Source: Apricaphanius iberus (lineage: Eukaryota; Chordata; Actinopteri; Cyprinodontiformes; Aphaniidae). Taken from it: a stretch of DNA of 64,000 bases. Positions 32,996 through 44,972 of the stretch are shown here, in pieces. Position numbers and translations under genes: made by a program. Position 1 is the first letter of the stretch; the number at the start of each line of letters is the position of its first letter. Location: NCBI GenBank assembly GCA_028564705.1, contig JAPXFQ010002804.1, positions 1,178,001 to 1,242,000 on the forward strand, given 5' to 3'. The notes under the pieces are model-generated. The model was not told the DNA's origin. It saw only the letters and a program-made list of their open reading frames with translations, and searched no databases.

Positions 32996-34544
32996 CTCAG
33001 AAAGTCCAGAAAATGCAATAAAAAGCCTTCAGTTGATCCAAAATGCTGCAGCAAGAGTTCTGATGAATATTAAAAAGAGAGATCACATTTATCCTGTTTT
33101 GGCTTCTCTCCACTGGCTCCCTGTTAAATCCAGAATAAGATCCTCCTCCTTACTTATAAAGCCCTTAATAATCAAACTATATCGTACATCAGAGATCTGA
33201 TTGTTCCATATGTTCCTAACAGAGCACTTCGTTCTCAGACTGCAGGTCTACTGGTAGTTAATAGGATTTCTAAAAGTAGAATGGGAGGCAGATCTTTTAG
33301 TTATCAGGCTCCTCTCCTGTGGAACCAGCTCCCAGTTTTAGTTTTTGAGGCAGATACTCTGTCTGTTTTTAAGACTAGGCTTAAAACCTTCCTTTTTGAT
33401 AAAGCTTATAGTTACTCATATAGACACTAGACCTTATAATCCCTCTCCGATTTCTAACAGTAATGTATTAATTTACCAGAATAAAATGATTAGAGAATTG
33501 AATAAAGGTTGAATCATGAATCAGGAATCAGGACAGGAACAGATTTACACCAGGTTTTAAGGATAGAAAGTGATGGACAAAGAGGCTACTGACAGCGTGC
33601 GTTGGTCAGTGCACTGCCTTCGTCTCCCTATTCCAAACTGGCCGGTCAACGGACCGGCCAGGGGGGGTCCTCGAGGTAAATAATGCCAGAGTCTTTGGAA
33701 GAGTGGGCTTTTATCTACTCCAGTTATATCACTTACCAATAATATTATCTCTCTAATACATACATTCTGGAGAGGGTGCAGTCCTATGAGCAAGGAGAGA
33801 TGCAAAAGGGCTACAATGCTTACCCACTTACCTCCTTCTTTCCTCCTGGATTTCCAGGCAGGGAGTAGAGGGAGATGGAGTGTTCAGCCCGATCCGGCAA
33901 GGGGAGGATGCAGCCCGGTCCGGTGGCCCTCCTCAACTCCATTTCCCTCACACCGTACATTGCTAATAGACTTAAGAATTAGGGGGAAAAATGATCCTTT
34001 TTCAGACTCAACTGACCCTACCACACCTTCTACTTTTCTTTTCTACTACTCTCCAGATATATTTTTGCTGATGTTAATGCGATTGTTAACCCAGTTTTCT
34101 CTCAGTGTTTTTCTCCCCATAGAAGCTCCACACAGTCTGGTACCCTGCTCAGCTATAATGCCCCCTGCTGGATGGGGAACATTGGGCCAGATGTCAAAGT
34201 CACCAAGCATCCTCCATGCTGTCTCTTCTCTGTCTTCTCAGAACCCCAGATGGTCGTGGCAGATGACCACTTGTACTGAGCCAGGGTTCTGCCAGAGGTT
34301 TCTTCCTGTTAAAGGGTTTTTTTTCCCTCTCCACTGTCGCTACATGCTTGCTCAGAATAAGGGTTTGCTGAGGAATTGCTGTGGTTGGAGTCTGCATGAT
34401 CCGGGCACAACCTCACGCCGATGACTCAACGCAATCTGCTGGGATTCCTTACAAAGAAAACTGATTGGAATGTTTGTATAAATGTATTGAGATGACATTT
34501 GTTGTGAACTGGCGCTATATAAATAAAAGTGAATTGAATTGAAT
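32996..34544 (+). mobile_element. L2-like LINE, 5'-truncated, inside a Tc1-like remnant
   Basis: The coding part (32998-33425) has KSLQLIQNAAARVLMNIKKR, PVLASLHWLPVKSRI, and later frames with SYQAPLLWNQLPV. About 1.1 kb of 3' sequence follows, with conserved stretches such as 'ccccctgctggatgggg' and 'cagaggtttcttcctgttaa'. It ends with 'ctggcgctatataaataaaa' and a (GAATT)n-type tail at 34525-34544. The part 33480-33990 is less recognisable and may contain another insertion. It is the same family as 49960-50600 and 56105-58060. A 'gaca' at both edges may be a short target duplication. Confidence 0.75.
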
Positions 34545-35000
34545 TGACAGACCCTGGCTTTTGAACTTGTGCTGGTAACAGTCTGGTTGATCCTTCTTTG
34601 GTCCAGAGCACACCACACCCATGTCTTTCAGGAAAAACACCTCAAATATTGATTTATCTAACTACAGTATACGTTTCCACTGTGTGATGGTCCATCCCCG
34701 ATGCCTCCCAGCCCAGAGAAGTCGATGCCGCTTCTAGACAATGTTAATATAGAGCTTCCTTTTGGCATAATACAGTTTTAACTGCCATTTTTAAATATTA
34801 CTATAGCTGGTTTTTGACAAAGGTTTGCCAAAGTAGTCCAGAGCCCATTTGATGATATTGCCTATAGATGAGTGAGGATTCTTGATGCAGTGCTGCCTGA
34901 GGCAGCGATCACGGTTCTTCAGCTTAAGCTAGCGCCTTTGTCCTTAACACACTGAAATTCCTCCAGATCCTTGAATCTTTCAATTATGTAATGTACTATC
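34545..35000 (-). pseudogene. Tc1-like transposase remnant, N-terminal and middle part
   Basis: On the minus strand this reads through a degraded DNA-binding region and then the middle of a Tc1-type transposase (RHRLLWAG, WKRILWSDKSIFEV near 34700, with the first catalytic aspartate of the WSDES-type motif). It has stops and frame changes throughout. It is the other half of the fragment at 32625-32995. Confidence 0.55.
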
Positions 35001-35004
35001 GAAG

Positions 35005-35605
35005 TATGTATTAGCCCTTTTAGACTTGGGTCAGCTCGGTCTGGTACGGGTTGGTTCGGCCCCGTTTTAGAGCATTTCATACTACCCCTGGCCTGGCCAG
35101 GCCGGCCAATTCAACCCTTTTTTCAGACTACCTCCTGAGTGAGTCCGAAGCAGGCCGAAGCAACCCCAACGAAACCCCAACTATGGACTGATAAGTCTTT
35201 ACAGTGATGTCACTTTCACTCCTACCGGTGTAGCGGTGGCAACTGATTTGCGGGGTGTAGTGATGTCACAGAATCGCGACTGAGCGCTCCGTAATAAACA
35301 GCTGCCCGGTAATGGCAACTCATTTTGTGAAACAACTCATTCAGGATGTCGGGACAGAAGAATCTTCCTAGGAGCTACAGCGAGGTGAAGACTTGATCTC
35401 TCCCGTTGCTTTCTTTCCACTTCCTGGCGGTTACAGATGACATCACCAACATTTCGCGACACTTTCTCTGCTGAACCCGCCCATGTCTACACCCAAGGCC
35501 TCGGTCGGATGACAGCTGTATGAACACAACCCGACCCGTGCGGAGTCAAGCGGAGCTGACCCATGCCGGTCAGGGTGATCCAAATGTGAAAACGCTATTT
35601 GTATG
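35005..35605. mobile_element. MITE-like element with long imperfect TIRs
   Basis: The left end ('tagcccttttagacttgggt', 'cagctcggtctgg') and the right end ('gcggagctgacccatgccgg', 'aaatgtgaaaacgcta') are inverted copies with about 70 percent identity over ~45 bp. The interior is GC-richer than its surroundings and has no coding capacity. A fragment of the same family lies near 15000. The target duplication is unclear. Confidence 0.55.
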
Positions 35606-37430
35606 CTTCTTTTCTACAGTTTTGATTTGATCACCTGTTGAGCTAAGCAGAGCCTGGTATGATATTTCCACAGTATGATAACATGCACTAACAGTACCAC
35701 AGTTCTATGGTATCATGGAATTTATGAAAAAAACGTGTGTTGTGTGTATGTTTAAAAGCCTTGTTTGGCAAATTATGAAGAATATTATGCTCCAATCCAA
35801 AATCAAGACACAAACCAATAATCATATGATCTGATACATAATACTTGGATGATAACAGAATTCAAACTCATCATTAATCTGGAGTGTTTTTTTTCAATTG
35901 TCGTAGCTCTACCCAAACAAGGATATTATATATATATATAATACTAATGAAAAAAAAACTGAGTAGGATTACCCCAAGGGTCAATAATTGGACCAAAAGT
36001 ACTGGGGTCATCCATCCTCTTTCAAGCTGCTTTGCTTAAACATGGCTCGAGGAAAGATTTCAACATTTGTTGTAGAAAAACACTACGTGTCATTTGACAA
36101 CATGTCTGTAATACTTGTGTAGGCAACTAAACCAACCAGTGTTTCCCTGTAGGGTGTTGGTGAATTTTTGTTGATTTTGCATTCAAAAGACTTATGTTTA
36201 AACGGGGTCCCTAAGCCACATAAATGTATAAGGATCAAACTATTTCTTCCCTTGCACAAGAATATTAGCTGGGTATAATTGCATTATATTATTCACAATA
36301 GTCTGTCATTAATATCACACCTTCTTCTGGTAAACTAATACCTTCTGAATAAGTGTGCAGCAAAGCAGCTCTGCAATAACAAACAGTTGTTGAACGTTAA
36401 AACCAATGGAGGTTTAAAGTAATAATGTGGAAACGCCGAAGCAAGTCACGTCTTATCCTTAACCCAAAGATTGTGCCAGTGCACCTCACAAGGATATTAC
36501 TGGTCTTTTGGCAGCAACTCCTTATTGGATGTAGACCCAACATGTTTTTTAGGATGAAGATATTAAACTGGCCTGGGCCTAATTTATACTTCTCTAATCA
36601 GCAAATTTGTACACAAAACCAAACATATTAAAGATGACGTTTTTCCTTTATAGTCCTCCTTTTCTGCCTCTTCATTCTCCATTTATTTTTCAGAATTGCA
36701 AAGCAATTCCCAACCAGGACAGAAGGGGGCGCTAACCTCTGTTGGCTGGTCTGCCTACCATTTCAGTGTCATATCTGGTTAACTGGAGCTTATTTTCTTC
36801 AACTTGTAAGCGCATATCCTCCTCAAGGAGCAATGGATGACAGAAAGTAAGTTTTGCATGAGCTGGAAAAAGCTGTTCACTAGAAGTGCAGCTCATAGAA
36901 TACCCAAATGGTCAAAATCATCAAAAGACTGTATTAGATAAATTGTCCTTTCAATATAAAGCATGTAGTGCCCAAACGCTGCAATGACTACTGATCACCT
37001 CGACTATAGATCACCGTTCTGGTGAAACAATATCTTGCTGTTGTTGAGCTGACCAATCACAGGCATACGCTCTTCGTTGGTGGATAGTTGGGGGTTGACT
37101 CCGTCCGTCCTTGCGTAGGTGATAGAGATGCCTCGCGTCTATGGTTAATGGTGCTGCGTCAATGTGTTTCAACATAGACAGAGAAGCATAAACTTGGCTT
37201 AACTCAAACTTGCTGTCCAAGGACACTAGGACAGGGATTTTACACCTGCACAAGACTGGGGTGGGAGTCATTCTACAACAGACCAACAGACTTTTTGGAA
37301 CACATAAACTGTTGGAGCAATTATTAGAAATGGATCACTAACCTGGGGCTTCATGCAAGGTCAATATGGTCACAAAGTTGATCTTTTTTAGTTTTACAAA
37401 GCGGAGCAAGCAACCCAAGAACACAAACAA
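35606..37430. other. Intergenic, nothing recognised
   Basis: AT-rich DNA with a short TA run at 35924-35941. No protein motif was found in the open frames. Confidence 0.35.
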
Positions 37431-37440
37431 CAGAGACTAA

Positions 37441-38106
37441 TGGCGAGCCTAAATCACGGCCTTCTACTTCCGGTCCATGGGTCCCCAAATGCCAAAAAAG
37501 ATGAATGAGTCAATGGAGCAGTTTGAAATGCGGCGTGGATCGCACATGTGATGTGCGTGAATTTTACAAACTAATTTTGATGCAGAGAAAACGCTGATTT
37601 TCGACCGGAGGTAAAAGTTACTTTAGGTTTTGTGTAAAGACGTTTAGTGGACTACAACTGCAGAAGGAGAAGGAGAGCGAGGGCCGTAGCCTCCAGGATG
37701 AAAGAAGGACCATTCAACATGGAGAAAACCTCAATAAATCTGACCATGTGGAAAGTAGCAGCTATGTCGGGGATAAAGCAGTCGGTGGAGTGAGAGCCAG
37801 CATGGAGGAGAAGCTCTACAAGCTCTAGGTGAGTGGTTTACGTGCTATAGCTAGTGCTAACTCCGTTAGCAAAATTACGTCATATATGCGACTTCTGATT
37901 TGTAGGCATTTTAAATGCTAATTTTTACAATCAAATAAATCCCAAATCACTGGACAAACACAGTCGAAACGTAAACGTGTGATTCAGGACGTAAGACAAA
38001 GCGGACCAGAAAATAACTTGTATCGCTCCATTGACTTCCATTCATAATTTTTTTGGGTTTGGGGACCCATGGGCCGACCGGAAGGGGATGAGACTTAGGC
38101 TCCCCA
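37441..38106. mobile_element. MITE with ~80-bp terminal inverted repeats
   Basis: The left end contains 'gagcctaaatcacggcc', 'ttccggtccatgggtcccca' and 'aatgagtcaatggagc'. The right end is the inverse with small indels ('gctccattgacttccattca', 'ggggacccatgggccgaccg'). A fragment of the same family is at 48939-49040. The interior includes a GA-rich stretch ending in a splice-donor-like 'aggtgagt' near 37829 but no recognisable protein. Confidence 0.75.
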
Positions 38107-38765
38107 TACACCAAGTTGTAAAGAACAACAGTTTATACTCTTTGTGGGCCATAGCCTATCATAAATTTAGATATATTTATAAAAGTATATTTAAAAAACA
38201 CAGTCTGGTTATCATCCCCAGTCACCAGTAAAGAGTTGTGTGTGAGACCATTTCCTCCCAGAAAAGAGTTTCAAGTCATGGTGCTCCCTTCTGCTGGCTA
38301 ACAGGCGAATAGCTGATCTCCCTTTGGTGTTCCCTGACAGCTCCACTCCTGACCCAACACTCCCCTTTGGCCGGTGACAGCTGGAAAACAAACAAATGCA
38401 GTAATATCTGAACACCCACAACTTATCATAGAGTGTATGAGCACATACCGTGCTGCAATCCCTGATCGCTTCTGAGGACAGAGGGGAAGCAGTAGCCTAT
38501 TCAGAAGCTCTCTTCCCTGATCATCTGTGCTGTCTGTCCACCTCAAGAGACTTGACTCATTGTGCTGTTGTAGACATGGTGTCGGTTTTGCCTTCATCGT
38601 AGTCCAGCCAGTAGTTTCTTCTCTCCTTACATTTCTGCTTCAGCTCCTTTTTATATGTGACCTAATAAGTATTTGTGCTACACCTGTAAAAGCTGTGCCT
38701 CTCCTCTTGGCTCCTCTTTGCTCCACAGCTAGATCAGTCAAGTTCAGTGCTTGTTCAGGAGGGAA
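38107..38765. other. Intergenic; may include the 5' part of the next element
   Basis: No gene is supported. The Tc1-like remnant that follows should have its left terminal repeat here, but I could not identify it. Confidence 0.3.
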
Positions 38766-38769
38766 AAAT

Positions 38770-39146
38770 ACAAACATTTCCCATGTGGAACACATGATGG
38801 TGAGAACAGTGAGGAAACAGGTAGAATTTCGACGGGTGGAACTGGTCGATGACCTGAAGAGAGCTGGGACCACACTAACAGAGTTTACTATTAGTTAAAC
38901 ACTTACGTCCTGATGGATATCATTCCTGCATTCCCTCTGTTTAAGCCAGTACATGTCCAGGCCTGTCTAAAGTTTGCCAGGGACCATCTGGATGATCCAG
39001 GGTAGGATTGGGAGAATGTCATCTGGTCAAATGAGACCAAAATAGAATTCTTTAGTATAAACGCACCGTGTTAGGAGGTGGAAGAATGCTGAGTTGCGTC
39101 TCTCAAAAGCAATGCCCACTGTGAACCACTGGAATGGAAGCATTAT
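38770..39146 (+). pseudogene. Tc1-like transposase remnant, N-terminal part
   Basis: The plus-strand frame has MVRTVRKQVEFRRVELVDDL followed by KRAGTTLTEFTIS (38798-38895). After frameshifts come the equivalents of the WSDET-type first catalytic motif near 39025 ('gtcatctggtcaaatgagac', where the aspartate codon is changed to asparagine). It stops at an insertion around 39147 and continues at 40523. Confidence 0.65.
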
Positions 39147-40522
39147 TTTATTTATTTATTTAAAAATCATGTCTGGCAATGTGGCAATCAGAACTGGTGT
39201 CTGAGTACCAAGTAAAAACGCAACAGAGTTACTTTCTCGAGTGGAGCATTATGGTTGCTGTAGTACTCCACTTGATATATGTGACCCACCGCAGAAATCA
39301 CAAGTCACAAGTCGGCTGGAAACATTTTTGTCCAAAATGTTCTGGTTTTTTTTCAAAGTCTGTGATTTTCTTTTTTTCTAATCCAAGTTCCCTCTCTCCC
39401 TCCTACACTTACACTTACATCAAGCAAGCCTAGCTCTAAAACCGGATTGGAATTATTTATCTAAGAAATTAAAAGTGTTTAAATATATATACATATGTCT
39501 ATTCCATAAGTTGATAGCTGTAAAATAGCATCATATATCCCATTTAAAATAGAATCTGTTTCTCTAATTTTAAGGCAGGGTGTACAATTTCATTTTAAAA
39601 CACTTTTTTTAAAACTGCAAAAAATGCTCTTCATATACCAGTGGCAACCTATAAGTTCTCAACCGAGTAATTGTCATTCTTTCTACAGCGAGAAACCATG
39701 GGAAAACCTCATCCAATGAACTTCCAGAGGCTTGTAAGCATAGCTTCCGTGTTCCAGCACCTCCCCCTTCGTGTGCACGCAACGCTCGTTCTAGCCTGTA
39801 AACAGGAATTTTACAATTTATCTTTTTACCAAAAGATAAATTGATTGTGCCAGCTGCAGTAGCCGACGTGTTTGTTTGGTGAAGCATTTAGTTCGAAGTT
39901 AGTGCAGAGTTGGCTTCCCAAAATGAATCAAAAACGCAATATATAGCATAAATAGCAACAAGAAAGAAGAAAGCCGATGAAAAGCTGCTGCATTTACACG
40001 GTGGCGTCAAGTGAAGGAAGCTAAGCGCTTGCTAACCGATGTGTTGGTTGCTGATTTTCTCCAGGACAGGTAAGATCACGTTATATTTTGTGACTTTGGT
40101 TGAAATTGCTTGTGTCCTGTGAGTTTTTGACTGTGGCGGAGCCCAGTGAGACCATGCTGGCTGCGTGTGCCTGTCTTATTGACGCATAGCTTGGGGGGAG
40201 AGCATGAAGCAAGGGGTGGGACTTTTTATGTTGCAATAATGCCCTGTTGAGGAGCGCTCCCACAATCGTATACCCTGCCTTTAAAGGAGCTGTCCTACCA
40301 TTAATCTTACCTGCTTTCCCGATCAGAGTACGGATCTGAGGTTTAGATTTAACTGTTAAGTTACCAAACCAGCATGCAAGCCATATTTTAGAACTGATTC
40401 TATTGCTTCTTTGTAAAAAAAAATCTGCATTATTTCACTACATACACCAAACAACCGCAGTCTGAGTAGAAACTGCAGACACTGATGGATCTGAGCACTG
40501 TTTACTTGTGTTTTCCAGCTCA
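39147..40522. mobile_element. Unclassified insertion in the Tc1-like remnant
   Basis: The two halves of the transposase are separated by ~1.38 kb without homology to it. 'attat' occurs on both sides of the break. The left edge is a (TTTA)n stretch, which would suit the tail of an antisense retroelement. The interior (39600-40300) has mixed composition but no recognised domain or clear terminal repeats. Confidence 0.4.
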
Positions 40523-41020
40523 AATTATGCTTTGGGACTGGTTTTCTGCAAAGGGTGTTGGGGACCATGCAATGGTAGATGATTTAGGCAAAATCCATCA
40601 GTCAGTGAGAGCACTGGAGTTTAAATGTGTCTGGATCTTCCATCATGACAGTGATGCCAAACACACTGAAACAAAAGAATGGCTACATAAAAAGCATTTC
40701 ATGGTTCTGGAGTGGCCTACCCAGTCTCCAGACTTCAATCTAATAGATAATCTGTTGAAGGAGTTGGAAGTCAGTGTTGCCTGGTGACAGCCCCAACACC
40801 TCACAGCGCTAGAGAAGAACTGCATAGAGGAATGGGCCAAAATACCAGCAACAGCGTTGGAAAACTTAGTGAAGACCATTATACAAATAACTCCTCAAGA
40901 AACTCTGTCTCTCGCAGTTGAAGTGCACCCGTGAAGAAAACTAAAGACCTCTTCTATCTTTTAAATGGGACAACTTGCACAATCAGTGGCTGCCAAATAC
41001 TTTTTTCCCCCACTGTTCAG
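40523..41020 (+). pseudogene. Tc1-like transposase remnant, C-terminal part, with 3' terminal repeat
   Basis: Frame 40485-40787 includes FHHDSDAKHTETKEWLHKKH and VLEWPTQSPDFNLIDNLLKE. The second catalytic aspartate is present (SPDFNLID) but the glutamate of the NPIEN motif is replaced by aspartate. The end of the protein ([11 protein letters not shown], near 40835) follows in another frame. 'ggctgccaaatacttttttc' and 'ccccactgt' near 41010 are the kind of terminal repeat that ends many fish Tc1 elements. Confidence 0.75.
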
Positions 41021-41940
41021 GTACACAACTACAGTACTTCCTTTAGTAACCTATGCCTGAGTAGCTGGGCAAAACTAACTGACAGCCTGTGGAGTTTGCA
41101 TGTTCTTCTGTTCTCGGCCTCAGTCTTCTGTTGGCTTTCCTAGGGGTCAAATTTGATCATATCCAGAAAAGTCACATTTTGAGACATGCAGTTGCAGCAG
41201 GCATTTAGGTGTGGCTTGCATATAGCCAATATTGAATGATGGCAATGATAGTTTGGCTTAAGATTTTTTATTTTCTTTGTTTGGACTAGATTGCATAAGT
41301 TTGGCCCCCCAAATCATTTACTTTAACCCACCTGGCATTGCCCTACACCAAAAGCTATTTCACTATTCAAAAGCTATTTTAAATTCAATGTGCATGACAT
41401 TTGATTTACTGGTACTGCTACCACTTCTGAGAATTACATATATATATATATATATATATGTATGTAAAAATATATATATAGGCTATTGGGCTCATAAAGT
41501 CCTCAGTCATGGTGCTTAAATTAAATTGGAAAATCACAAATAAGATTTAAAATTGAAATGCAAGCAAATACAAGTGACATGAATAATAGATTTGTACACA
41601 TATTTACATTTGCATAATTAAAAAAACCACTAACAGTCCTATTTTATTAATTTATACAATTCAATGAGCCTTTGTTGTCATATCGGACTGGAAACAGCTA
41701 CCTACAAGTTCACATGTCACTATGCTAGCTGAAAGCTTAGACAGATATTAACAGCATGGAGCAGGATCGTCAGTGGCATACAACAAATATGCTAGGCGTT
41801 GGAGTTGGATATTAGGAGTATCAAACTCAATCGTGTTCTTTTATTACTGCTCTTGTGTGTGGGTGTGTGTGTGTGTGTGAGGGTTAGGTCTCGGGGGTAT
41901 AACTATGATCATTTTTATATTTATGCATTTTTATTATGTG
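41021..41940. other. Intergenic with AT microsatellite
   Basis: TA-rich runs lie at 41438-41484. Otherwise nothing was recognised. Confidence 0.4.
41853..41881. repeat. GT-rich microsatellite
   Basis: A TGTGTGGGTGTGTGTGTGTG-type run. Confidence 0.7.
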
Positions 41941-41949
41941 ATGGCAATG

Positions 41950-42052
41950 TGGTTTATGTCGGGTCATTTTAATTATGTGACACACTTTGACTTGCAATTT
42001 TTTTGAGAAAAATGCTTTATAAATAAAGTTTGATTGATTGATTGATTGACTG
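41950..42052 (+). repeat. LINE 3' end with (TGAT)n tail
   Basis: 'aaaaatgctttataaataaa' is followed by four GATT units at 42030-42049. This is the usual form of an L2-like 3' terminus. Nothing upstream is recognisably coding. Confidence 0.5.
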
Positions 42053-42059
42053 ACTGTAT

Positions 42060-42785
42060 GATGAAAGGTTTTCTCGTATTAACGCCGGTTTCCTAAAACA
42101 GACCCTAAACAGGGATTTACTGAAGATTATGATCAGTCACTGTTTATGTTGGATTTTTTTTTACCCAACAGGTTTGTGCAGTGAAGGTTTTAGTTAGTTG
42201 GAATGTTAAAGGTGAAGGGTTACTTAAAGGTATGCTGATAAAAAATCTTTAAAACACTTAGGAACGTAGAACAATTGGGCTTTAGTGAATATACCGTGGG
42301 CCTTTTGTTATTTTAGATGTATGCAAATCATCAAGAAGCTACACAAATCAACTTCAATAACAATCCAAAGAGGATAAGCTGAACTAAATGAGTGTATGTA
42401 GAGTTTGCATATTCTTCCTGTGCAATGACAGGTTTTCCTGAGGTAACACTGGTTTCCCAAAACAGCCCTAAACACGGATTTACCAGAAGTGTCAGTTTCA
42501 TTCAATGCTTGTGTTGTATTTTCTCACCTAACAGGTTTGTGTAGTGAAGATTTGAATTAGTTTGAATGATAAAGGTCAATAGCTAATGGAGCTTTGCTGG
42601 TAAATAATCTTCAAAACACTAAGGTAGAAAAAGTGGCTTTTGGCAAATAACTGCAGGGCCTTTTGTTGTTTAAAAAGTATAAACGATCTGAATTCAAACC
42701 ACAGGTATAAAACTGCATCTTGAGTAACTAAAGCAAGAATAGATGGTTTAAACTAAATGCCTGTGTGTGTGGTCGTAGGTGTCTT
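42060..42785. repeat. Diverged tandem duplication, period about 364 bp
   Basis: 'ggtttcctaaaacag' at 42087 recurs as 'ggtttcccaaaacag' at 42451. The following landmarks recur in order: 'aaacagggatttac', 'acccaacaggtttgtg', 'gaatgttaaaggt', 'tcttcaaaacact' and 'gggccttttgtt'. A related block lies at 51780-52160. It has no coding capacity and its origin is unknown. Confidence 0.65.
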
Positions 42786-42829
42786 GAACTTTGCTGGTAA
42801 ATGATTTGGACGTCTTGACATCTGTATTC

Positions 42830-43072
42830 ATGAAAACTGGCAGAGAAGCCTCTGAAGGACATCACAGGCCTCCATGCCGGCAAACAGGCCAGTTCACAAT
42901 GAGACTACATTTCATCCTACACCACCTCAACCACACAGGGACCTACTGCAGGATCCTGTTCAACATCATCAATCCAGACATCCTCCACCCTCACCCAGCT
43001 CACAGTACCAGCCTCCACCTGTCAGTGGAGGCTGGTACTGTGAGCTGGTTATTCAGGTTCCTGATTAACCAG
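42830..43072 (+). pseudogene. Rex1-like LINE reverse transcriptase fragment
   Basis: The frame 42791-43117 contains HLNHTGTYCRILFNIINPDI and VSWLFRFLINQ. This corresponds to the palm region between the first RT motifs in Rex1/CR1-type LINEs. A 54-bp perfect hairpin sits within it. It is broken at 43072 by a hAT element and continues at 44711. Confidence 0.6.
42995..43048. repeat. Perfect inverted repeat, 24-bp arms, 6-nt loop
   Basis: The left arm is 42995-43018 (starting CCAGCTCACAGTACCAGC), the loop is CTGTCA, and the right arm 43025-43048 is the exact reverse complement. It lies within the Rex1-like fragment, where the second arm does not fit the expected protein sequence, so it may be a later templated insertion. 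Confidence 0.95.
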
Positions 43073-44710
43073 CAGTGTTGGACATCTAAAAGAGTAACTG
43101 GTCAAATTTACAAATGACCTTTTACCATAAACTAATTGAGTTAGTAACTCAGTTCCACACTGGAAAAGTAATTAGTTACTCAGCAAAGTAACTGTGATGT
43201 TATGTCTATGTTCTATAACACAGTTACGTTCTATAGTATCTATATCATTTTTTAATATAACAGAATGACAGATAAAAAAGACTATATACAGTATTATAAA
43301 ATATTTGGTATTGCAAACTGACTCAATAAGATTGACGCTGTATGAAGAAAAAATGTACAAAAAGTAGATATTGGAAATGCGTAATCACACACGTTTCATT
43401 GAAGTGCAAAACTAAGACAAACAAATGTGGGTTAAAAAAAACAAAGTCCATTAAATTGCTCAAATCTCTATATCTATAGTATTGCACATTTCAAGATTGA
43501 TTTGGTGTCCCTTGGTCACCTGAACTGGAAGCTATTGAAGAAAAATAACTATTTTACAGTTATATATTAATGAGAAATATTATAATACATTTTTTTTAAA
43601 TAAATGGGTACGTCATGTTCCTCAGGTTTTAAGCAACACTTATCAATATTTTGGGGTTATTTTGTTAGTAGATCTCACAGGTATTTCCTGGGATATATGG
43701 AGATTTATCGAAAACCAAACCCAAACTAAAACCACCGCCTTGTATCCGCTCGATCAGCACAGTACTCTGTGAGATGTTGGAGGGAGTCTCCACTTTAATA
43801 AAACAAATGACTGTCGAATATCCAACTAAAGATTACATTTACTGGTTTTTTGCAGCATGCAGGGAGACATTGAGCGCACTCTGGCTATCCATCCACCCTT
43901 GCACGATCGTATTTTAGTCATCACTGACATGTGCTCTCTCCCTGCAGCTTAAGTGTGGCTTTCAGAAAGCCTGACACCGTTGAGCTTCATTCAACCACAT
44001 TGTAGTAACCTGCAACTTTAAATCCCTGTTAATGGTAATGGTGATGCCACGACGGGAAAGTAATTAATTCGATTACTTCGCTACCTAAAAAAATTATTAT
44101 TAAAAAAATAAAAAAAATAAAATCTTCTCGTTCAGAAGAAAAAAACAGCACAAGTACCCATAACTTTGTTCCTCACTCGGAAAAAGACACCTGCACCAAG
44201 ACCTTCTGTGGAGTAAGATGCACCCGATCTGGTGCAAAAAGAAACAGTGTCATCTTAATACTTTTATGTTTTAAAATCTAGGAAGGTTTGAACTTTGATA
44301 GTATTTAAACTAGAGAAATGTGAGTAAATGTTAATGGTCAGCTTTGTCTTACGTCCTGAATGACACATACAGTGTACACATTTGAGAAAAGTGTATAGTA
44401 AAGTGTGTTTTACAGCCTTGAAACATATATAATTTCAAAAAAGAAAGATAACTACTTCACAGATTTCACCTGTTGCGGGTTATTTTATGAACTTTACCCC
44501 ACAGTAAACGAGGGACCACTGTATACGTATACATGTCATTAGTGTGTGCTCTCTCAGCTCCTCCACCTCTTCCAGAACATTACCTGATAGTCTGAACGCA
44601 AACACCCTAACGCTAAAAGTCAAAATAAGAGAAAAGAAAAAGAAGAAAGAGAAAAAAAAATATGGAGTTAGTTATGCTGTTATACTTAAATACCGTTACC
44701 CCCAACACTG
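43073..44710. mobile_element. hAT-type non-autonomous element, 1.6 kb
   Basis: The ends CAGTGTTGG and CCAACACTG are perfect 9-bp inverted repeats. The flanks TTAACCAG (43065-43072) and CTGACCAG (44711-44718) agree in 6 of 8. Subterminal 'agttactca' and 'gtaattagttac' motifs resemble other hAT ends. No transposase frame remains. Removing it rejoins the Rex1-like RT. Confidence 0.7.
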
Positions 44711-44972
44711 CTGACCAGCAGCAGGCTAGGCTGGGTTTGGTTCACAAGAACCATCAGCATCAGCGGTTCCCAGGGGTGTGTTAAATTACCTGTTCTTGTA
44801 TAGCGCTTTATTTAGTCCCTACATACCCCAAAGTACTTCATACTACATTCAGTCATTCAACCATTCACGCACTTGTGTTTTCTCCCCACTCTTTTCTGTA
44901 CACAAATGAGTGTACATTCGCAGACAAATCTGTGAAATTCCACAAGTTTGCAGATGACTCTACTGTTATTTT
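44711..44972 (+). pseudogene. Rex1-like LINE RT, continuation with a short repeat inserted
   Basis: 'cagcagcaggctaggctggg' and 'ggttcccaggggtgtg' continue the RT up to 44780. A ~93-bp repeat occupies 44781-44873. From 44878 the RT resumes ('ctccccactcttttctgtac') and reaches the active-site region ('tttgcagatgactctactg', 44947-44965), where the codons encode an ADDS-type motif. It ends at 44972 at the next hAT end. Confidence 0.6.
44781..44873. repeat. Short interspersed repeat in the Rex1-like RT
   Basis: 'cttgtatagcgctttattta' to 'cattcacgcact' matches the family at 55943-56092. TGTG on both sides (44777-44780 and 44874-44877) may be the target duplication; its removal restores the RT frame. 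Confidence 0.55.
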
